NCBI RefSeq assembly: GCF_036421915.1
Contig: NZ_JAZGOM010000002.1
Reading direction: 5' to 3' (one strand)
From: Georgenia_A wangjunii
Lineage (GTDB): Bacteria > Actinomycetota > Actinomycetes > Actinomycetales > Actinomycetaceae
Length of the DNA: 64,000 nucleotides
The notes beneath the pieces are model-generated. The model was not told where the DNA came from, ran no database searches, and worked only from the letters and a program-made list of their open reading frames with translations. Within the stretch, counting starts at the first letter, position 1; each line of letters opens with the position of its first letter. The position numbers were made by a program, and so were the translations under genes. Below are positions 63,029 to 64,000 of this stretch, piece by piece.

Positions 63029-64000
63029 TCAGCCCGTGGTCAGCCGCTCGGCCACCGGGGACATCCGCGGCCGGCCCAGCCCGCGGTAGGTCCAGCCGGC
63101 CTCGCGCCAGCGGCGCGGGTCGAGGGCGTTGCGGGCGTCGACGAGGATCCGTCCGGAGACGAGCGCACCGGTCCCGGCGGGGTCGAGCTCGCAGAACTCC
63201 CCCCACTCGGTGAGGAGGAGGACGATGTCGGCCCCCGCGAGCGCGTCCGCTGCGGTACCCGTGTAGCGCAGCTCCGGCCTGCTCTGCCGGGCGTTCTCCA
63301 TCGCCTGTGGGTCGAAGACGCTCACCCAGGCACCACGCGCCTGCAGCGCGGCCGCGACATCGAGGGCCGGGGAGTCCCGGACGTCGTCGGTCAGCGGCTT
63401 GAACGCGGCGCCGAGGACCGCGACGCGCTTGCCGGCGGGCGCTCCGCCGAGCTCGTCGACCACCATGTCGATGACCCGTGCGCGGCACCGGAGGTTGATC
63501 GCGTCGACCTCGCGCAGGAACGCCAGGGAGGCGCCGGTGCCGAGCTCGTCCGCGCGGGCCGTCATCGCCCGGATGTCCTTGGGCAGGCACCCACCGCCGA
63601 ACCCGAGCCCGGCGCGCAGGAACGCGTGGCCGATGCGGACGTCGTGGCCGAGCGCCTCGGCCACGGCGACGACGTCGCCGCCGCTCGCCTCGCACACCTC
63701 GGCGACGGCGTTGATGAAGGAGATCTTCGTCGCGAGGAAGGCGTTGGCGGACACCTTGACGAGCTCGGCGCTGACGAGGTCGGTGACGACGAGCGGGGTG
63801 CCACCGGCGAGGAGGGTCGCGTAGACCTCCCGCAGCGCCTGCTCCGCCCGCTCGCTGGCCACGCCGAGGACGAGCCGGTCGGGGCTGAGCGTGTCCTGGA
63901 CGGACCTGCCCTCGCGGAGGAACTCGGGGTTCCACGCGACGTCCACCCGCACGCCGGGCCGGGCGAGGGCGTCGGCCCGCTCCTGGAGCTCCTCGGCGGT
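63029..64000 (-). CDS. UDP-glucose/GDP-mannose 6-dehydrogenase, C-terminal part (5' end outside window)
   Basis: NAD-dependent sugar-nucleotide dehydrogenase that makes UDP-glucuronate or a similar precursor of surface polysaccharide. The frame runs to the window edge without a stop or start, so about 324 of roughly 440 residues are present and the N-terminal Rossmann domain is mostly missing. Visible are VAWNPEFLREG, SANAFLATKISFINAVAEV with the catalytic Lys, the catalytic Cys in GFGGGCLPKDIRA, and the C-terminal domain GAAFKPLTDDVRDSPALDV. The final Rossmann part ends DARNALDPRRWREAGWTYRG. The choice between UDP-glucose and GDP-mannose cannot be made without the N-terminus. Confidence 0.92.
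   Translation of the reverse strand, partial: TAEELQERADALARPGVRVDVAWNPEFLREGRSVQDTLSPDRLVLGVASERAEQALREVYATLLAGGTPLVVTDLVSAELVKVSANAFLATKISFINAVAEVCEASGGDVVAVAEALGHDVRIGHAFLRAGLGFGGGCLPKDIRAMTARADELGTGASLAFLREVDAINLRCRARVIDMVVDELGGAPAGKRVAVLGAAFKPLTDDVRDSPALDVAAALQARGAWVSVFDPQAMENARQSRPELRYTGTAADALAGADIVLLLTEWGEFCELDPAGTGALVSGRILVDARNALDPRRWREAGWTYRGLGRPRMSPVAERLTTG

Overview
The window is GC-rich (well over 65% by eye) and gene-dense, with GTG starts, ATGA/GTGA stop-start overlaps, and families typical of Gram-positive actinobacteria: RNase J, a SagB/YcaO azole cluster, a DUF5701 protein, a WXG100-like ESX substrate, a LexA box of the TCGAAC-N4-GTTCGA type, and LPxTG surface proteins. It is probably a Micrococcales-type actinomycete (Cellulomonas/Georgenia-like). 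The genus is inference, and no rRNA or tRNA gene was seen to settle it.

Layout. 1-5083: most of a giant repeat-built, sortase-anchored surface protein whose signal peptide starts before the window. 5107-14596: housekeeping and conserved genes (aminopeptidase N, ArfB-like rescue factor, MpaB/DUF2236 oxygenase, DUF2237, TrpB2, DUF5701, YjbR-like) and the stump of a methyltransferase gene. 14593-17626: two tandem, paralogous, sortase-anchored NPCBM proteins. 17789-21362: a compact three-gene RiPP (TOMM) operon made of a cysteine-array precursor peptide, a fused RRE-E1-YcaO cyclodehydratase and a SagB-type dehydrogenase. 21595-23927: the divergent RsbQ-like hydrolase and PAS-GAF-PP2C phosphatase pair. 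23924-29689: S4 protein, RNase Z, a secreted DUF1906-like/FG-GAP protein, RNase J and a potassium-channel-like protein.

29696-37310 is one long operon: peptide-type ABC importer, luciferase-like monooxygenase and two AhpD-fold proteins. It is preceded by a previously unmarked 32-codon leader ORF ending in two tandem cysteine pairs (37594-37692), which suggests cysteine-responsive attenuation and an organosulfur substrate. 37946-39277 is a DUF2254 membrane protein. 39291-44405 is an iron-siderophore importer with its reductase, under a DtxR-like box that overlaps a leaderless start. 44452-52496 holds a NarL-type two-component system and an ABC-2 exporter that share a 22-bp operator but are now separated by a 3.9-kb cell-wall GH92 mannosidase gene.

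52549-64000: SOS-regulated dinB, a CPBP protein, a small ESX effector module (WXG100-like protein, large toxin-like protein, two accessory proteins), an F420-type oxidoreductase, a zinc-ribbon/SH3 membrane protein, a four-helix membrane protein behind a strongly folded leader, and the 3' part of a UDP-glucose/GDP-mannose dehydrogenase gene that runs off the window.

The best candidates for something undescribed are the TOMM operon with its every-fourth-residue cysteine array, the Cys-Cys leader peptide, the shared operator of the split two-component/ABC locus, and two structured 5' leaders near 62.1 and 62.9 kb.
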